A DNA stretch of 42,907 bases, taken from assembly GCA_900315745.1 (NCBI GenBank), contig ONAG01000049.1, positions 1 through 42,907 of the forward strand, read 5' to 3'. A program made the position numbers and the translations under genes. The notes under the pieces are model-generated. The model made no database searches. It saw only the letters and a list, made by a program, of their open reading frames with translations, and had not been told where the DNA came from. Below, in pieces: positions 34,348-42,907 of the stretch (its first letter is position 1; every line of letters begins with the position of its first letter). Source of the stretch: an uncultured Prevotellaceae bacterium. GTDB taxonomy: Bacteria; Bacteroidota; Bacteroidia; Bacteroidales; Bacteroidaceae.

Positions 34348-34379
34348 TACCTAAAACTTGGGGTTTTTAGTATTGCACC
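34341..34379. promoter_or_regulatory. Long palindrome over the flavodoxin promoter (candidate operator)
   Basis: GGTGCAATAC (34341-34350) and GTATTGCACC (34370-34379) are a perfect 10-base inverted repeat, extended inwards by TAAAA/TTTTA. One arm covers the -33 element of the DUF2023-flavodoxin promoter, so a bound regulator could block or assist polymerase. There is no T-run, so a terminator is unlikely. Flavodoxins are often controlled by iron, but the site does not look like a classical Fur box. Confidence 0.5.
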
Positions 34380-34483
34380 TTGATGTTGACCTATATAATC
34401 AGATTAGTCTGAATTAGGCATTCGCTAAAAAATCAGTACATTTCTCTACCTCTGCAGCAACAACAAACTGTATTATCCACAGC

Positions 34484-34507
34484 CCCTCCCTTACGGAGGG
34501 ATTTTTT
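34484..34507 (+). terminator. Orphan plus-strand terminator-like hairpin
   Basis: CCCTCC-CTTAC-GGAGGG (34484-34500) followed by ATTTTTT is a good intrinsic terminator on the plus strand, but no plus-strand gene lies upstream for over 12 kb. It may end a short leader or small RNA, or be left over from a lost gene. The rest of 34380-34773 contains no gene that I can support. Confidence 0.5.
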
Positions 34508-34627
34508 GTTGATGTCATTTTGGCAAGGGAAAGAACCTTCGTTAATGATTATGATCACAAATAATCAAAATGACTGGTGTTTTGCAAAAAAAGGAACATC
34601 AATAGATACATTTTACTTGATTTTTTA

Positions 34628-34635
34628 TATATTTG
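34628..34635 (+). promoter_or_regulatory. Candidate -7 element of the BspA-like gene
   Basis: TATATTTG matches TAnnTTTG and would give a leader of about 130 bases before the ATG at 34774. No clear -33 box is seen. Confidence 0.35.
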
Positions 34636-34773
34636 CGGTGTAGTCCATTTGCCATCGGCAATATGTCAACCCTCTAAAAACACTCGCTTGATGGTTTCCT
34701 TGCTGCGACAGTTGGGTAGCCCGTCTGCTAACCTTGTTATCTATTCTGAAACATAGTAAAAACCTAAAAAAAC

Positions 34774-37700
34774 ATGAACACAAAATCTTCCCTAAGTACC
34801 ATATTGGTGAGGACAACGATGACGCTGCTCGTATTGCTCGGCTCTGTGCAAGGTTCATGGGCTACGGACTTCATCACCGACGTGATGGTCATCGGCGGCA
34901 CGCAAAGAGAGGTGAACACGCTCATGGACACCTATAAGGGACGGGGCTGGAAAGTCATCGACCAAGACCTGAACAAGGGCTGCGGCTCCAAGAGCGACTA
35001 CATCTACCTGCTCTACAAGACGGCCAGCGGCGACGATGCAAATGCCACCTTCATCACCGACTTCTACATCAGCACGGCAAGCGGCACACCCCCGGAAGAA
35101 ATCATCAGCAACAACAGAACCTACACCCTCACGCCATACGATGGCGGCAGCCACTTCGAAAGTGTGCACGGCGACCTGAACAGCAACGCCGGAGGCGCCG
35201 ACATCCACCTCTATTATACCAAGGACAACTACGACGACCGAGCCGTCAAATCCATCACCTTCAACAACACCAAGAGCGGTGCGGAGGGCGAGAATGGGGG
35301 CACGACAAGCTGCGACCTCAACAAAGGTGCTGGTGGCGACTACATCTACATGCACACCCAGTATAGTGAAGGATGGATCATAACCAAGAACGTCACAGGC
35401 GACCAATGCTTTATCAACGGATATGAAGGCCCCGTAGCCACGATAACCACCATCACCATCCCCTACTATATAGACGGTGCAGCCGTGATTGGCATTAGAA
35501 TGAATTTTAGTGCCTTCAAAAACCTTGAGACGATGAACTTCTATAGGAGTACTCTCATCGACTGGATGCCGTCGGTGAAAGGCTGTTCCAAGTTCAAGAA
35601 CATCAACCAGTTAAGATCTGATGGCTCTCTCCAAGTCAACAACATCCTGCCCGACGCTATTACGTATGTCCAGAGCTCCGCATTCGCCGGCACTGCCATC
35701 GAGACGCTCGACATGCCCAATGTGACAGGAGTCGGCGACAATGCTTTTGAGGGTTGCAACAAACTCAAATCCGTCAACTTTGGGAAGGCCGCCACCATAG
35801 GAATAGGTGCCTTTTCCAAAATCAACAACAAAACGACGAGCGGCAACCAGACCACCTACAACCAGACCACAATCACCTATCCGGGTCTGCTATCCGACTG
35901 GCAATGGAGTTCTTACGAATATTCCCCGAACCTTGTCATCAATTGCAAGGACGGCTCCTGTGGCTGGTGCGGCGATGAGTACAACGTCAGCACCATGTAC
36001 AAGGATGCTTGTCTATATTGGGTGTTGACATACTATGCTTTGACGATTGATTGCATTCCCCTTGATGACTTCTTTGAGAGATACGGAACATCTCAAGTGA
36101 CAAAAACCCATCTATGGACTGCCTACAAAGATAAAATGTCATCCCTCTCTATGAGTCACGTTTATGGTTTTGGCGATAATGCTTTCAAAGACTGCACCAA
36201 ACTGACAACCGTCACCATCAACAGCAACGCCTTCTTGTCAAAAACATATTCTGAGGATTCTTCATTAAAAGATATCTTTGGCACACAGGTTGGGAACTAC
36301 ATCATTGGCAACGAGGTGACCGGCATCGGCAATTATGCTTTTTATTGCTGCTACAACTTATCGTCTATTACCATCCCCAACAGCGTGACCGGCATCGGCA
36401 ATAATGCTTTTTATGGCTGCAACAACCTGAGAACTGTCACCATCAACAGCAACGCTGTCTTGTCAAAATCATATTCAGCGAATTCGGCACTAAGAGATAT
36501 CTTTGGTATTCAGGTTGAGAACTACATCATTGGCAACGAGGTGACTGGCATCGGTGATTATGCTTTTTATGGCTGCAACGGCTTATCGTCTTTTACCATC
36601 CCCAACAATGTGACCAGCGTTGGGAACAGCGCTTTCATCGAGTGCAACAACCTGAGAACTGTCACCATCAACAGCAACGCTGTCTTGTCAAAATCATATT
36701 CAGCGAATTCGGCACTAAGAGATATCTTTGGCACAAAGGTTGGGAACTACATCATTGGCAACGAGGTGACCGGCATCGGTGATTATGCTTTTTATGGCTG
36801 CAACAACTTGGCAACTATTTCCATCCCCAACGGCATGATGAGAATAGGAAAAGATGCCTTCACTAATTGCAACAATTTGAGTGACATCTACTTCGACGGC
36901 ACTGAAGCACGGTTGGAACAAGTGGAGAAGGAGGATAACTGGAAGCCCGATGCGACCGTGGTGCATTGGCGCTGCACCGTCACGTTCGACGCCAACGGCC
37001 ACGGCACTGCACCCAGTGCCCAAACCAACCTCTGGAGCAACGAGAGTCTTGTGGCTGATCCTGGTGCCATCACCGCAACGGACTATGATTTCAAGGGCTG
37101 GTACGCAGACGCCGCATGCACCACACCATGGAATTTCAATTCTGACATCGTACCTGGCGACATGACGCTGTATGCATGTTGGATAGATAAACATGACCTC
37201 TTGGCGAACACCGTCAACAGCCAGAACCTGGCCGGCTGGAATGGAACGGCTTGCACCGTGCAACTCAAAGGCAGCTCCATTTGCAAGGACCACTGTTGGA
37301 ACACACTCTGCCTGCCTTTCAGCCTGGACAACCTGAACGGCACGCCGCTGGAAAGACTCATCTTGATGGAACTCGACGCTGCCAACTCACATTTCAGCGA
37401 CGGCACGCTGACGCTGAACTTCACGAAGGCCGAAAATGTAGAGGCTGGAAAGCCTTATCTGGTAAAAGACGACTTCCTCTTTCCCATCGCCACGAAGGCT
37501 GACTGGGATGTCTTCGCCGCCAGAGTCAATGCCGGAGAGAAAGGACTTCATGCCTGGCTTGTCGCAGACATCATCGAACCAGTCACCACAATGGTCGATC
37601 ACTATGAGGGAGTCTTCGACGGCTGTGGCCATACACTGACCATCGCCTACGGCACAGAAGAAACGCCCATGACCATGCGGTGTGCAGCACCATTTGTGGA

Positions 37701-38805
37701 AATCGACAAAGCCACCATCAGGAACCTCAACGTGAAGGGAGACATCTACACTTCCGAAATTCATGGCGGTGGGTTGGCAGGACGTATGATCGACAATTGT
37801 CATGTTGAGTATTGCAATGTGGGTGTGACCATCCATTCTGCGGTAGTAGGTGCCGGCAAGCATGGTGGTTATGTGGGATGCGTTGATGGAGTTTATAACG
37901 TAATAAACGACTGTGCCTTCACAGGCTCGCTGCTCGGCCCTTCCACCACACACTGCGGCGGGTTTATAGGGAAAAACGAAGGGAAAAAAGTAACTGTAGA
38001 AGAAGATGGTGGTAATAACCTTTTACCCACACCAATAAGACTAAATCATTGCTATTTAAACCCTTCCTCTGTCACAATAGGCGCTTTAGAAAGCTATACC
38101 TTTTCTCAATACCAAATATATATCTATGATACGGGGGATGCTCAAGAAGAATTTACAAACGTTGAGATCACAAATTGCTTCTACACCCGAGCTTTTGGTG
38201 AGGAACAAGGCGCTGCAACCTCAGCCACTGGCAGCGACCTCGTTGCCTTGTTGGGCGATGCATGGGAATTGAGGGATGGTCAAGTCATGCTAAAAATTAT
38301 GGAATCATATATCGTAAACCCCATTTTCAGGAACGTGACCATCGACGCCACAGCCCCGACAGGTGTTTACACAGCCGACAATACGGCGTGCTTCATCGGC
38401 AGTTACGACCCCGTGATCATCACAGGTGCTGATAGGGCCACCCTCTTCCTCAACGACAACAACAAACTCTATTTTCCCGATGGCACTATAAGCCTCAACG
38501 CCTTCAAAGGACGGTTCCTGTTGGCCAATGCCCTGACAGACCCCAGCAAAGGCGACGTGAACGGAGACGAGGTCCTCTCAGTGACCGACGTGGCATTCCT
38601 CGTGGGCCATATCTTGGGCACAGACGATGACAACTTCGTCATTGCGAATGCTGATGTCAATGGTGACGGAGAAATCTCCGTGAACGATGTGTCGGCATTG
38701 GTGAGCCTCATCCTTGGTGGCAGCAACAAAGTTTTCAATGTGGTGACAAACCTCAATGGCATCCCCATCACCTTCGAGGGAGGTGGTAGCGGTGCTATCA
38801 GGTAG
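34774..38805 (+). CDS. BspA-like leucine-rich repeat surface protein with dockerin-like C-terminus
   Basis: This 1343-residue secreted protein has a signal peptide (LLVLLGSVQGSWA), a unique N-terminal region, and LRR_5 (BspA/TpLRR) repeats such as VTGIGDYAFYGCNNL with three tandem 75-residue units at ~475-700. An InlB B-repeat-like module follows at ~733-806 (VTFDANGHGT, YDFKGWYADAACTTPW), then a beta-helix/GLUG-like region (IRNLNVKGDIY, GGGLAGRMID), and a dockerin-like pair of calcium repeats at ~1260-1320 (GDVNGDEVLSVTDV, ADVNGDGEISVNDV). BspA-type proteins bind host proteins or other bacteria; the ligand here is unknown. Base composition changes inside the gene (AT-rich near 36.0-36.3 and 37.97-38.2 kb). 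Confidence 0.88.
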   Translation: MNTKSSLSTILVRTTMTLLVLLGSVQGSWATDFITDVMVIGGTQREVNTLMDTYKGRGWKVIDQDLNKGCGSKSDYIYLLYKTASGDDANATFITDFYISTASGTPPEEIISNNRTYTLTPYDGGSHFESVHGDLNSNAGGADIHLYYTKDNYDDRAVKSITFNNTKSGAEGENGGTTSCDLNKGAGGDYIYMHTQYSEGWIITKNVTGDQCFINGYEGPVATITTITIPYYIDGAAVIGIRMNFSAFKNLETMNFYRSTLIDWMPSVKGCSKFKNINQLRSDGSLQVNNILPDAITYVQSSAFAGTAIETLDMPNVTGVGDNAFEGCNKLKSVNFGKAATIGIGAFSKINNKTTSGNQTTYNQTTITYPGLLSDWQWSSYEYSPNLVINCKDGSCGWCGDEYNVSTMYKDACLYWVLTYYALTIDCIPLDDFFERYGTSQVTKTHLWTAYKDKMSSLSMSHVYGFGDNAFKDCTKLTTVTINSNAFLSKTYSEDSSLKDIFGTQVGNYIIGNEVTGIGNYAFYCCYNLSSITIPNSVTGIGNNAFYGCNNLRTVTINSNAVLSKSYSANSALRDIFGIQVENYIIGNEVTGIGDYAFYGCNGLSSFTIPNNVTSVGNSAFIECNNLRTVTINSNAVLSKSYSANSALRDIFGTKVGNYIIGNEVTGIGDYAFYGCNNLATISIPNGMMRIGKDAFTNCNNLSDIYFDGTEARLEQVEKEDNWKPDATVVHWRCTVTFDANGHGTAPSAQTNLWSNESLVADPGAITATDYDFKGWYADAACTTPWNFNSDIVPGDMTLYACWIDKHDLLANTVNSQNLAGWNGTACTVQLKGSSICKDHCWNTLCLPFSLDNLNGTPLERLILMELDAANSHFSDGTLTLNFTKAENVEAGKPYLVKDDFLFPIATKADWDVFAARVNAGEKGLHAWLVADIIEPVTTMVDHYEGVFDGCGHTLTIAYGTEETPMTMRCAAPFVEIDKATIRNLNVKGDIYTSEIHGGGLAGRMIDNCHVEYCNVGVTIHSAVVGAGKHGGYVGCVDGVYNVINDCAFTGSLLGPSTTHCGGFIGKNEGKKVTVEEDGGNNLLPTPIRLNHCYLNPSSVTIGALESYTFSQYQIYIYDTGDAQEEFTNVEITNCFYTRAFGEEQGAATSATGSDLVALLGDAWELRDGQVMLKIMESYIVNPIFRNVTIDATAPTGVYTADNTACFIGSYDPVIITGADRATLFLNDNNKLYFPDGTISLNAFKGRFLLANALTDPSKGDVNGDEVLSVTDVAFLVGHILGTDDDNFVIANADVNGDGEISVNDVSALVSLILGGSNKVFNVVTNLNGIPITFEGGGSGAIR
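36196..36870 (+). repeat. Three tandem 225-base repeats in the BspA-like gene
   Basis: Units begin at 36196, 36421 and 36646, with a partial fourth from 36871, all exactly 225 bases (75 codons) apart. Units 2 and 3 are identical over about the first 85 bases, from the codons for NNLRTVTINSNAVLS through RDIFG, and nearly so over the IIGNEVTGIGDYAFYGC part. Such identity points to recent duplication or gene conversion. Confidence 0.85.
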
Positions 38806-38841
38806 CATAATGTCAGGCAATGATAAAAAGTGAACATTTCT

Positions 38842-38872
38842 TTTGCCTTACAACTGATTTGCCTTATCTTTG
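38842..38872 (+). promoter_or_regulatory. Promoter of the NRPS gene
   Basis: TTTG (38842-38845), a 19-base spacer and TATCTTTG (38865-38872) form a perfect Bacteroidota promoter. It lies 31 bases before ATG 38904 and so supports that start over the earlier in-frame ATG at 38820, which is upstream of the promoter. Confidence 0.8.
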
Positions 38873-38903
38873 TATCGTGTACCGCAAACATTGCCTTTCT
38901 CGC

Positions 38904-41900
38904 ATGAAAACATACCCGTTGCTCGACTCACAATTAGGAGTGTTGCTCTCTTGCAGTTACACTCCCTCTTCCACAGCATGGAACCTGCCTTCGGTGATTT
39001 TCTTCGACAAGACCATCTCGGCAGACAGACTCCTTGATGCTGTCAGGCGCGTCTGTGCGGCGAGGATGGAATTGCATGTGCAGTTTCTTAGGGCGGACGA
39101 CGGCACATTCCTACAGTATGCCGATACCGGTATTGAAATCCCTGTCGCTTATTCCAAAATGACAGACAGCGAGGCAGAGATGTATATGAATGACGGTTTC
39201 GTGCGTCCTTTTTCTCTCTTTTCAAATATGCCGCTTTGCAGGTTTGAGGTGGTGGAGACCGACACACGGGTGCTTCTGCTGAGCGACTTCCACCACAGCA
39301 TAGCCGACGGTTACACCATTGCGGGACGTCTGATTGGCACCGACCTCCCTGCCGCCTATATGGGGCGGACTCTTGACCTGCCTGCCATGACGCTTTTCGA
39401 CTGGGCGCAGCGTGAACAGGAAGAGAAAGACTCTGCAGCCTCTATCCGTGCAAAGGACTATTACCGTACGCTCTTTTCTGATGCTGAGGTCACACGGCTC
39501 TCCCAAAAGACAACCGCTGATGGCGGCAAAGGATTATCCTGCAGTTTTTCTTTGGCAATGGGTGCTGTGGATGAGTGGTGCGCCGCACACAAGGTCTCCG
39601 CATACCATTTTCTGATGTCCGCCTTCTGTCTGACACTAAGCAAGTTGTCTCATCAGACAAAAGTGGTTTTCTGCATACTGAATCACGGGCGTTACGACAA
39701 AAGGCTCTCGGAGGCTTATGGCATGTTTGTAAACACCGTCCCCTTTGTTGCCGATATCGACCCGTTGATGACCGTCAGCATGCTGATGGCACAGGTGAGG
39801 AAATGTCTGATGGACAACCACCGCCACAGGTTTTATCCGTTCACGCATTTCTGTTCTGACATGGGGGCTGTTCCCAAGATAACATTCGGTTTCCAAAGCA
39901 ACGAGATTTTGGAGCAGACTGTCATCGCTGGACGTAAGTTTGTGGGGAGGCAGTTGCAGAAGCCCGATTCGCAGAGCGACCTCAGTGTGATGGTTTACTC
40001 CTCTGGAGACGAATACGATGTGCGTGTTGAGGCGAGTGATGCTTTATACATGTTGGCAGACCTGAAGCGTTTTGGCGATGCCATGCGTCATTGCGTAGCA
40101 GAACTGATGTCAGAGAATCACAAAACAGTGGGCGAAACAGACCTTATAGACCAAAGCCAGAAAGTCCAACTCATGCAGTTGTCGGCAGGTGAGCGAACCG
40201 ATTTTGACTGGTCTCTAACAGTGGTGGACATGTTTCTGCTTCAGACAAAGAAAAATCCCGACGCAACGGCTGTCAGTGATGGCAATTGTGCGCTGACTTA
40301 CAGGGAACTGGAATGTCTGTCGCGTGTGTTGGCAAACAGGCTGAAGTCTGATGGGGTGGGGGCTGGCTCTTTTGTGGGTGTTGACACGACACCTTGCTGT
40401 GAGTTCCTCGTTGCCGCTCTTGCCATAATGCGTGCAGGTGGTGCTTATGTGCCTGTTGACCCGCATCTGCCACCAAAACGCAGAGAACATATTATCAGCG
40501 ATGCCGAGATAAAAATCCTTGTGGATGCCGGTTATGTAAGGACTTGCGTCTCATCAGATGAACCTGCACTGCCTATAGACCATTCCACCCCGCAAGGAAT
40601 AGCATATATGATATATACCTCGGGTTCGACAGGTAAACCTAAAGGGGTGGCTGTCAGACATATCGGATTGGCAAACCTTGTCCGTTTCTGTGTCAGGCGA
40701 TGGCCACTCAACTGCAACAGCCGCATAGCATGCCACTCGACGTTGGCTTTCGACGCTTCTGTGGAGGATTTGTTCCCTGTCTTGACTGTTGGAGGATGTG
40801 TGGTGATGGTTCCTGAAGCGGTGCGGACAGACCTTGACGCACTGGCTCTTTTCATGCAGCGGCAGCATGTCACTGGCGGATGCCTCACCACGCGGTTAGG
40901 GGTGGCTCTGGCTGATGCACATCCGCTGGATGTGGACTATTTGTGTCTTGGCGGTGAGCGCCTGATGTCAAACCCGACTGTCAAAGGAAGGGTTTACAAC
41001 ACTTACGGCCCGACGGAGTTCACCGTTGATGCCACATATTGTGAATTGGAAAAGGGTAGGGCGTATGGCTCTATCCCCATCGGACGTCCTTTGGACAACT
41101 GCCACGCCTTCGTGGTGGACCCTTATGGCTGTTTGCTGCCGCAGGGGGGTGTCGGTGAACTGTGGCTGGCGGGTCCACAGGTTGCCGCCGGATATTGGCA
41201 CGACGCCCAACTGACTGAAAAGAATTTCACTGCCTGTTCTTTCTTTGAAGGTACAGTATATCATACTGGTGATCTTGCGAGATGGAATGATGATGGTTTG
41301 TTGGAGTACGTGGGACGTGTTGACAATATGGTGAAAATCGATGGCATTCGCATCTCTTTGGAGGAGATAGAACAGCGCATGTTGTCCATTCCACAGGTCA
41401 GCAGTGCTGCTGTTGTCGCTGAGGAGGTGAACGGCAAACCACAAATACATGCATTCTTCACTTCTGAAATAAATGTCACCGAAGAAGACGTGGTAAAAAC
41501 TCTCCGTGAGTATCTGCCGCCGCAGATGATTCCAAAGAAATTGGCGAGATTGGAGAAGATGCCGCTGTTGCCTTCTGGGAAGGTGGACAGAAGACAACTG
41601 CATGTCGGATTGGGGTTGGTTGAGTATGCTGCTCCTGCGGATGCTTCTGAAGAGATGATATGCGTACTGATGGCGGAAGTGCTGGACTTGGACCATGTTG
41701 GTGCTACTGATGACTTCTTTGCCATGGGAGGCTCGTCACTCAGTGCCATGCAGTTGGTTGCGGAAGGGAGAAAGAGGGGCGTATCCATCGCTCTTGCCGA
41801 CATTTTTTCAAAACCCACTCCCAGGTTGTTGAGCAGATGCATCAAACGGACGGGCGACAGCCATGAATACGATGTGGGTGATTATGATTATGGCACTATC

Positions 41901-42869
41901 CATCAGTTGTTGAAGCAGGGTGGTGCGGCATGCAGCGGGGCATATCCCAATGGGGGGACTATGTTGCTTGCAGGGGCAACAGGCTTTTTGGGCATCCATG
42001 TGCTTGCACGGTTTTTGGCGTCAAACTCATGGAAAGTGGTCTGCTTGGTGCGTGGCAGGGATGCGAAAGAGGCATGGCAGAGACTGCAGGACAGATGGCA
42101 CATATATTTCCAACATCAATCTCTCGACACTGACAAGGTAAGCGTTGTCTGTGGTGACCTTACCCTGCCGCAAACGTTGCAAGAATGTAAATTCCCTCCT
42201 TTCAACATCCTCGTGAATTGCGCCGCTGATGTGCGTTATTTTGCCAAGGACAACAATATTGTGGAGGTGAACGCCAACGGTGCTGCTTATCTGGCTCGGA
42301 TGTGCAAAGAAAAAAGTGCCAGACTGATACAAATTTCCACTCTCAGCATCGCAGGCGTTGATCCCGCTGGCGGCTTGATGCCAGTGTCACCCCATGAACT
42401 GTATATACATCAGCGGTTTGTTGACCAATATTCCTACTCCAAATTCTTGGCAGAGAGGGAAATCCTGCAGCGGGTGGCAAGTGGTGGATTGAACGCCAAT
42501 GTCGTCAGGGTAGGGCATCTCGCTCCGCGTTCAACAGACGGCAAATCCCAAATCAATATCTCTGAGAACATGCTTTATTCTTTGTTGAGAGTGATGGCTG
42601 ATGTGGGAGGATGTCCGCAGTCGGCGGAAGGCATGGAGGTGGAATGGATTCCTGTGGATGTCGTCGCAGAATGGCTTTTTGACCAGACAACAAAGGGCTT
42701 CTCCCATCCTGTAATGCATGTAGAGGGAATGAAGCGTTGGACCTTGAAGCATCTTGCCGATGACTATGCCGGCATCTCTCTGCCTATATTGTCGGATGAT
42801 ACTTTCCGCAAGCGCCTGCACGAGCATCCCCACAACGACATCGCATCTCTCGTCTGGCTCAGGGGTTAA
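38904..42869 (+). CDS. Single-module non-ribosomal peptide synthetase, C-A-T-reductase
   Basis: This 1321-residue protein has four domains. Condensation: HHSIADG at 130-136, intact. Adenylation: TYRELECLS, YTSGSTGKPKG from 571, FDASVEDLF, NTYGPTEFT, YHTGDLARW, GRVDNMVKIDGIRI and PSGKVDRRQL. Thiolation: DDFFAMGGSSL, phosphopantetheine Ser945. C-terminal thioester reductase: GATGFLG from 1024 and YSYSK with Y1176/K1180. It should activate one amino acid, join it to an acyl or peptidyl donor, and release the product as an aldehyde or alcohol using NAD(P)H. A hand-read specificity code is D-A-E-C-C-G-T-V-D, closest to a basic amino acid. No transport, phosphopantetheinyl transferase or partner gene is visible before the window ends. 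Confidence 0.92.
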   Translation: MKTYPLLDSQLGVLLSCSYTPSSTAWNLPSVIFFDKTISADRLLDAVRRVCAARMELHVQFLRADDGTFLQYADTGIEIPVAYSKMTDSEAEMYMNDGFVRPFSLFSNMPLCRFEVVETDTRVLLLSDFHHSIADGYTIAGRLIGTDLPAAYMGRTLDLPAMTLFDWAQREQEEKDSAASIRAKDYYRTLFSDAEVTRLSQKTTADGGKGLSCSFSLAMGAVDEWCAAHKVSAYHFLMSAFCLTLSKLSHQTKVVFCILNHGRYDKRLSEAYGMFVNTVPFVADIDPLMTVSMLMAQVRKCLMDNHRHRFYPFTHFCSDMGAVPKITFGFQSNEILEQTVIAGRKFVGRQLQKPDSQSDLSVMVYSSGDEYDVRVEASDALYMLADLKRFGDAMRHCVAELMSENHKTVGETDLIDQSQKVQLMQLSAGERTDFDWSLTVVDMFLLQTKKNPDATAVSDGNCALTYRELECLSRVLANRLKSDGVGAGSFVGVDTTPCCEFLVAALAIMRAGGAYVPVDPHLPPKRREHIISDAEIKILVDAGYVRTCVSSDEPALPIDHSTPQGIAYMIYTSGSTGKPKGVAVRHIGLANLVRFCVRRWPLNCNSRIACHSTLAFDASVEDLFPVLTVGGCVVMVPEAVRTDLDALALFMQRQHVTGGCLTTRLGVALADAHPLDVDYLCLGGERLMSNPTVKGRVYNTYGPTEFTVDATYCELEKGRAYGSIPIGRPLDNCHAFVVDPYGCLLPQGGVGELWLAGPQVAAGYWHDAQLTEKNFTACSFFEGTVYHTGDLARWNDDGLLEYVGRVDNMVKIDGIRISLEEIEQRMLSIPQVSSAAVVAEEVNGKPQIHAFFTSEINVTEEDVVKTLREYLPPQMIPKKLARLEKMPLLPSGKVDRRQLHVGLGLVEYAAPADASEEMICVLMAEVLDLDHVGATDDFFAMGGSSLSAMQLVAEGRKRGVSIALADIFSKPTPRLLSRCIKRTGDSHEYDVGDYDYGTIHQLLKQGGAACSGAYPNGGTMLLAGATGFLGIHVLARFLASNSWKVVCLVRGRDAKEAWQRLQDRWHIYFQHQSLDTDKVSVVCGDLTLPQTLQECKFPPFNILVNCAADVRYFAKDNNIVEVNANGAAYLARMCKEKSARLIQISTLSIAGVDPAGGLMPVSPHELYIHQRFVDQYSYSKFLAEREILQRVASGGLNANVVRVGHLAPRSTDGKSQINISENMLYSLLRVMADVGGCPQSAEGMEVEWIPVDVVAEWLFDQTTKGFSHPVMHVEGMKRWTLKHLADDYAGISLPILSDDTFRKRLHEHPHNDIASLVWLRG

Positions 42870-42907
42870 TCTTGATTTTTTAGAATCGTAGAATCATCCA
42901 TACGAAC

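Noticed and set aside
36196-36870. CRISPR-like array
   Set aside because: The regular 225-base repeats are in-frame leucine-rich repeat units of a long ORF, not short repeats with unique spacers.
38820-38903. NRPS start at ATG 38820
   Set aside because: That ATG lies upstream of a perfect promoter (38842-38872), and the extra residues do not match a condensation domain start; ATG 38904 is preferred.

Overview
The window looks like a chromosomal segment of a Bacteroidota bacterium, most probably Prevotella or a close relative. The evidence is a set of Bacteroidota-type promoters (TAnnTTTG, several with TTTG about 19 bases upstream), a BspA-like leucine-rich repeat surface protein, a GH97 enzyme, dockerin-like C-termini on non-cellulosomal secreted proteins, T9SS-like C-terminal tails, and a DUF2023-flavodoxin pair. 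No rRNA, tRNA, CRISPR array, transposase or phage gene was seen.

Layout. 1-3.8 kb: tail of an unidentified gene, then a type I restriction HsdR subunit. 3.9-10.0 kb (minus): a rhamnogalacturonan lyase of PL11 type whose stop overlaps the start of ravA, followed by viaA (MoxR AAA+ ATPase and VWA partner). 10.2-13.8 kb (minus): a redox cluster (aldo/keto reductase, a formylglycine-generating-enzyme-like remnant, an exported cupin with a broken monooxygenase tail, a second aldo/keto reductase, a flavodoxin-like lipoprotein), with a divergent AraC regulator at 13.9-14.8 kb. 14.8-15.8 kb: a lipoprotein and a possible 36-residue ORF. 16.0-22.2 kb: divergent carbohydrate genes, GH97 and a very large DUF6055-GH43-CBM32-LamG fusion, sharing a 12-base motif in their common promoter region.

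22.4-33.0 kb (minus) is the most notable region: a compact eight-gene operon behind a clear cobalamin riboswitch with its own promoter. It encodes a TonB-dependent receptor (BtuB-like), two exported proteins of unknown role, an exported CbiK-type chelatase, a membrane-anchored CobN-like protein, a multi-TM protein, an ExbB/TolQ/MotA-type channel and a DUF2149 protein that looks like ExbD. The gene order resembles the Porphyromonas hmuRSTUV heme locus, but the control element argues for corrinoid or cobalt metabolism. My inference is envelope handling of corrinoids or cobalt by chelatase-like enzymes, possibly energised by a dedicated proton channel.

33.1-34.4 kb (minus): DUF2023, flavodoxin and a small membrane protein, with a palindrome over the promoter. 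34.8-38.8 kb: a BspA-like surface protein with tandem 225-base repeats. 38.9-42.9 kb: a single-module NRPS (C-A-T-reductase) with its own promoter, predicted to release an aldehyde or alcohol; a hand-read specificity code leans towards a basic amino acid.
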